From Amaranthus tricolor (taxonomy: Eukaryota; Streptophyta; Magnoliopsida; Caryophyllales; Amaranthaceae), in the NCBI RefSeq assembly GCF_026212465.1, contig NC_080061.1, forward strand, positions 19,224,002 through 19,288,001: DNA of 64,000 nt. Reading direction: 5' to 3'. Of the stretch, positions 62,362 through 64,000 are shown piece by piece. The translations under genes were made by a program, and so were the position numbers. The first letter of the stretch is position 1. Every line of letters starts with the position of its first letter. The notes below the pieces were generated by a model. The model ran no database searches and was not told the DNA's origin. It saw only the letters and a list, made by a program, of their open reading frames with translations.

Positions 62362-62994
62362 TGTTGGCCTCTTAGGTTTTGATGATGACTTCACTTTTAA
62401 TAAACAAACATATTTTAGAGATTGTTTTGTAGGTGAATATCCGATTTTGTTAATCGTTGATGAAGCCTATGACTTGGTTCGTGGAAGTTGTACATGTCTC
62501 AAATATCCAAGAAGTTGGACAATTGCTTTAGAAGTCAGTTTACTGTTCCTAGAGTTAAAGTCCTGACGAAAGTTGTAGATGAAGACAGTGCGCTGTTCCC
62601 CACGATACAGGTCTGAAGAAGACATTGACTGGAAGTTACGAAAATTACGTTTTCTGTTTTTAGTTAATGTAAAAGGTTAAAAGTTTAATTAGTTGCTTAA
62701 TTAAATTAATTTATTAATTGGCAAAAAGTTTTTTTAAACGCCTAAAAATATGGAGAAGACTTATTCCTCACTTTGAATTAGTCTCCTATAAATTCGGACA
62801 CCCAAGAGATTTATTCTCTACTTTGAACAAGTCTCCTATAATTTAGGATCTTCCTAGTGACTCATGTACTATTAACCGTACAAGAGAACCGCAGTCATTT
62901 TCCACCTCTACTTTCAATAACTTCCCAATTTTCTTTGGGAGCAAGTAAGTAAATGGAAGTCATGGGGTGAGTGCACTACATGGAAATCGTGGGT
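62362..62994 (+). mobile_element. Ty1-copia-type LTR (SIRE-like start), 5' part
   Basis: It starts TGTTGGCCTCTTAGGTTTTG ATGATGAC, the usual opening of SIRE/Maximus LTRs, exactly where TNP2 coding text stops. It contains two diverged copies of a 50-bp block with CTCCTATAAATT (62784) and CTCCTATAATTT (62834), the likely core promoter. The sequence changes to another LTR type at about 62997. No internal region is seen, so it is a truncated or interrupted LTR. Confidence 0.5.
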
Positions 62995-62996
62995 TG

Positions 62997-64000
62997 TGTA
63001 ATGACCCGTCTTAATATAGGGTGTATTGGCGGAAACAATACACTAAGTTGGGTCACTAAAATTTTCAAAATAAATTTATAACTTCGAATAAAGTAAATCA
63101 AAAAGTCATTACATAATAATCCAGGGAGTAAAACACTCCCATAAACAAAAATAAATAAAACATCTAAACTTCAACTTAATGTTCTAGGTAACCCTACATC
63201 TCTCAGTCTTATTCCCCAGTCGCTCCGAGTGAATTCAATCATCACCTGCAACAACTAAACCGCAAATTACCACTTAGTGGCCAGTAACTAGACTGTCCTT
63301 AACACAAAGGTTCAAATTTAAACAAAGAACTAATGCGAGACTTAATTAAAATTCAAACCAATTAACAACGATCCAACCATACAAGCCAAACCAATAGAGT
63401 CAAATAATGTTGATCAATTCAATTAATACCAAAGTAGGGTAACCAAATCAATTAAAACCAAGGATAACTTTTCCAAAACAATTTAACAAAAATCAAGTTA
63501 ACAATATTTTCAAGTCGTACTTGGAACAGACGCAGTGAACAAATTCGCGGCCCACTAAGCCTAGATAAAGTCAGGGCGAACCTCGGGTCAACCACAATGA
63601 TATAACCCTGTCTAAGAATGGCCAATCTCTCTCGTTTTCCGAAGATCCAGCATAACGAGAACGACAACTAAATCTAAAACCAATCTACTATAGATGTGCT
63701 GTCCAATCGAAGGAACCACTATGGACTTACCCAACGATTTCCAAATAACAACAAAACCAATGTTCATAAGGAACCACTATGGATTTACCCTTAAGAACCC
63801 AAAAGTCAAATTCCAAAACCAAATCAAATGTTCATAAGGAACCACTATGGATTTACCCTTAAGAACCCAAAGGCCACAATGACCGTTTCCAAAATACCAA
63901 AACTCCAAAGGAGTAGTTCAAAACCAATCAAGATCAAAATCATACAGTTTAAGTTGTAATGTCTGAGTTTGGAATAAGGATAATTCGAACTTAATCAAGA
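62997..64000. mobile_element. LTR-like sequence of the TGTAAYRACCCG type, running out of the window
   Basis: The start TGTAATGACCCGTCTTAATA resembles the starts of the solo LTRs at 35099 and 38185. It continues with non-coding sequence typical of long LTRs (AGTCGCTCCGAG and a splice-leader-like region). The end lies outside the window and no duplication can be checked. Confidence 0.45.
63761..63875. repeat. 68-bp tandem duplication inside the LTR-like sequence
   Basis: TTCATAAGGAACCACTATGG and the following ATTTACCCTTAAGAACCCAAA occur at 63761 and again at 63829. A diverged third copy (GAAGGAACCACTATGGACTT) lies at about 63708. Confidence 0.9.

Overview
The window is nuclear DNA from a flowering plant, most likely a core eudicot. 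Genes have introns and are sparse. Most of the sequence is nested transposable elements and AT-rich spacer. Some features, such as a CACTA with a C48-protease module, long TGTAACA-type LTRs and a copia with a possible ORF after pol, would suit Caryophyllales/Amaranthaceae, but I cannot fix the family from sequence alone.

Only two intact host genes were found. One is a seven-exon STAR/KH-domain RNA-binding protein gene (13526-17360, minus, 282 aa). The other is a two-exon OXIDATIVE STRESS 3-like gene (52154-52916, minus, 225 aa).

Layout: 1-493 is the end of a copia-type LTR. 494-2410 and 9405-10075 are blocks of one 169-170 bp satellite, with a decayed SIRE-like Ty1-copia element (minus) between them. 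10075-10428 is a copia LTR piece. 10645-12252 is a Pack-MULE-like element (9-bp duplication) holding a VARICOSE-like N-terminal fragment. The KH gene follows, with a first-exon-like segment behind it. 20001-21475 is the 5' end of a CACTA element that runs straight into satellite. LTR remnants and a PIF/Harbinger element (minus, MYB-like ORF plus transposase) lie at 21.9-25.8 kb.

The centre (26972-43198) is one Mutator-like element. It encodes a MuDR-type transposase followed by a plant mobile domain (PMD, MAIN-like) protein. Three dated insertions split it: a full-length chromovirus-like Ty3/gypsy element (28861-34865, TSD GAGGG) and two 2.6-2.7 kb solo LTRs (TSDs GGTCA and ACGAT). A second PIF/Harbinger piece is split by a copia-type solo LTR (44369-45360, TSD GAGAG).

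The right part holds AT-rich spacer, a Stowaway MITE, the OXS3-like gene, and a minus-strand CACTA (54.8-62.4 kb: TNP2, Transposase_24-type ORF, C48/Ulp1-like ORF). That CACTA contains another satellite block and a second Pack-MULE-like element (55456-57553) with fragments of PPR, RING and LRR genes. Two more LTR-type sequences end the window.

The most notable signals are the MuDR-plus-PMD element, the two gene-capturing elements, and the repeated physical link between CACTA elements and the 170-bp satellite. Almost every transposon reading frame here is broken.
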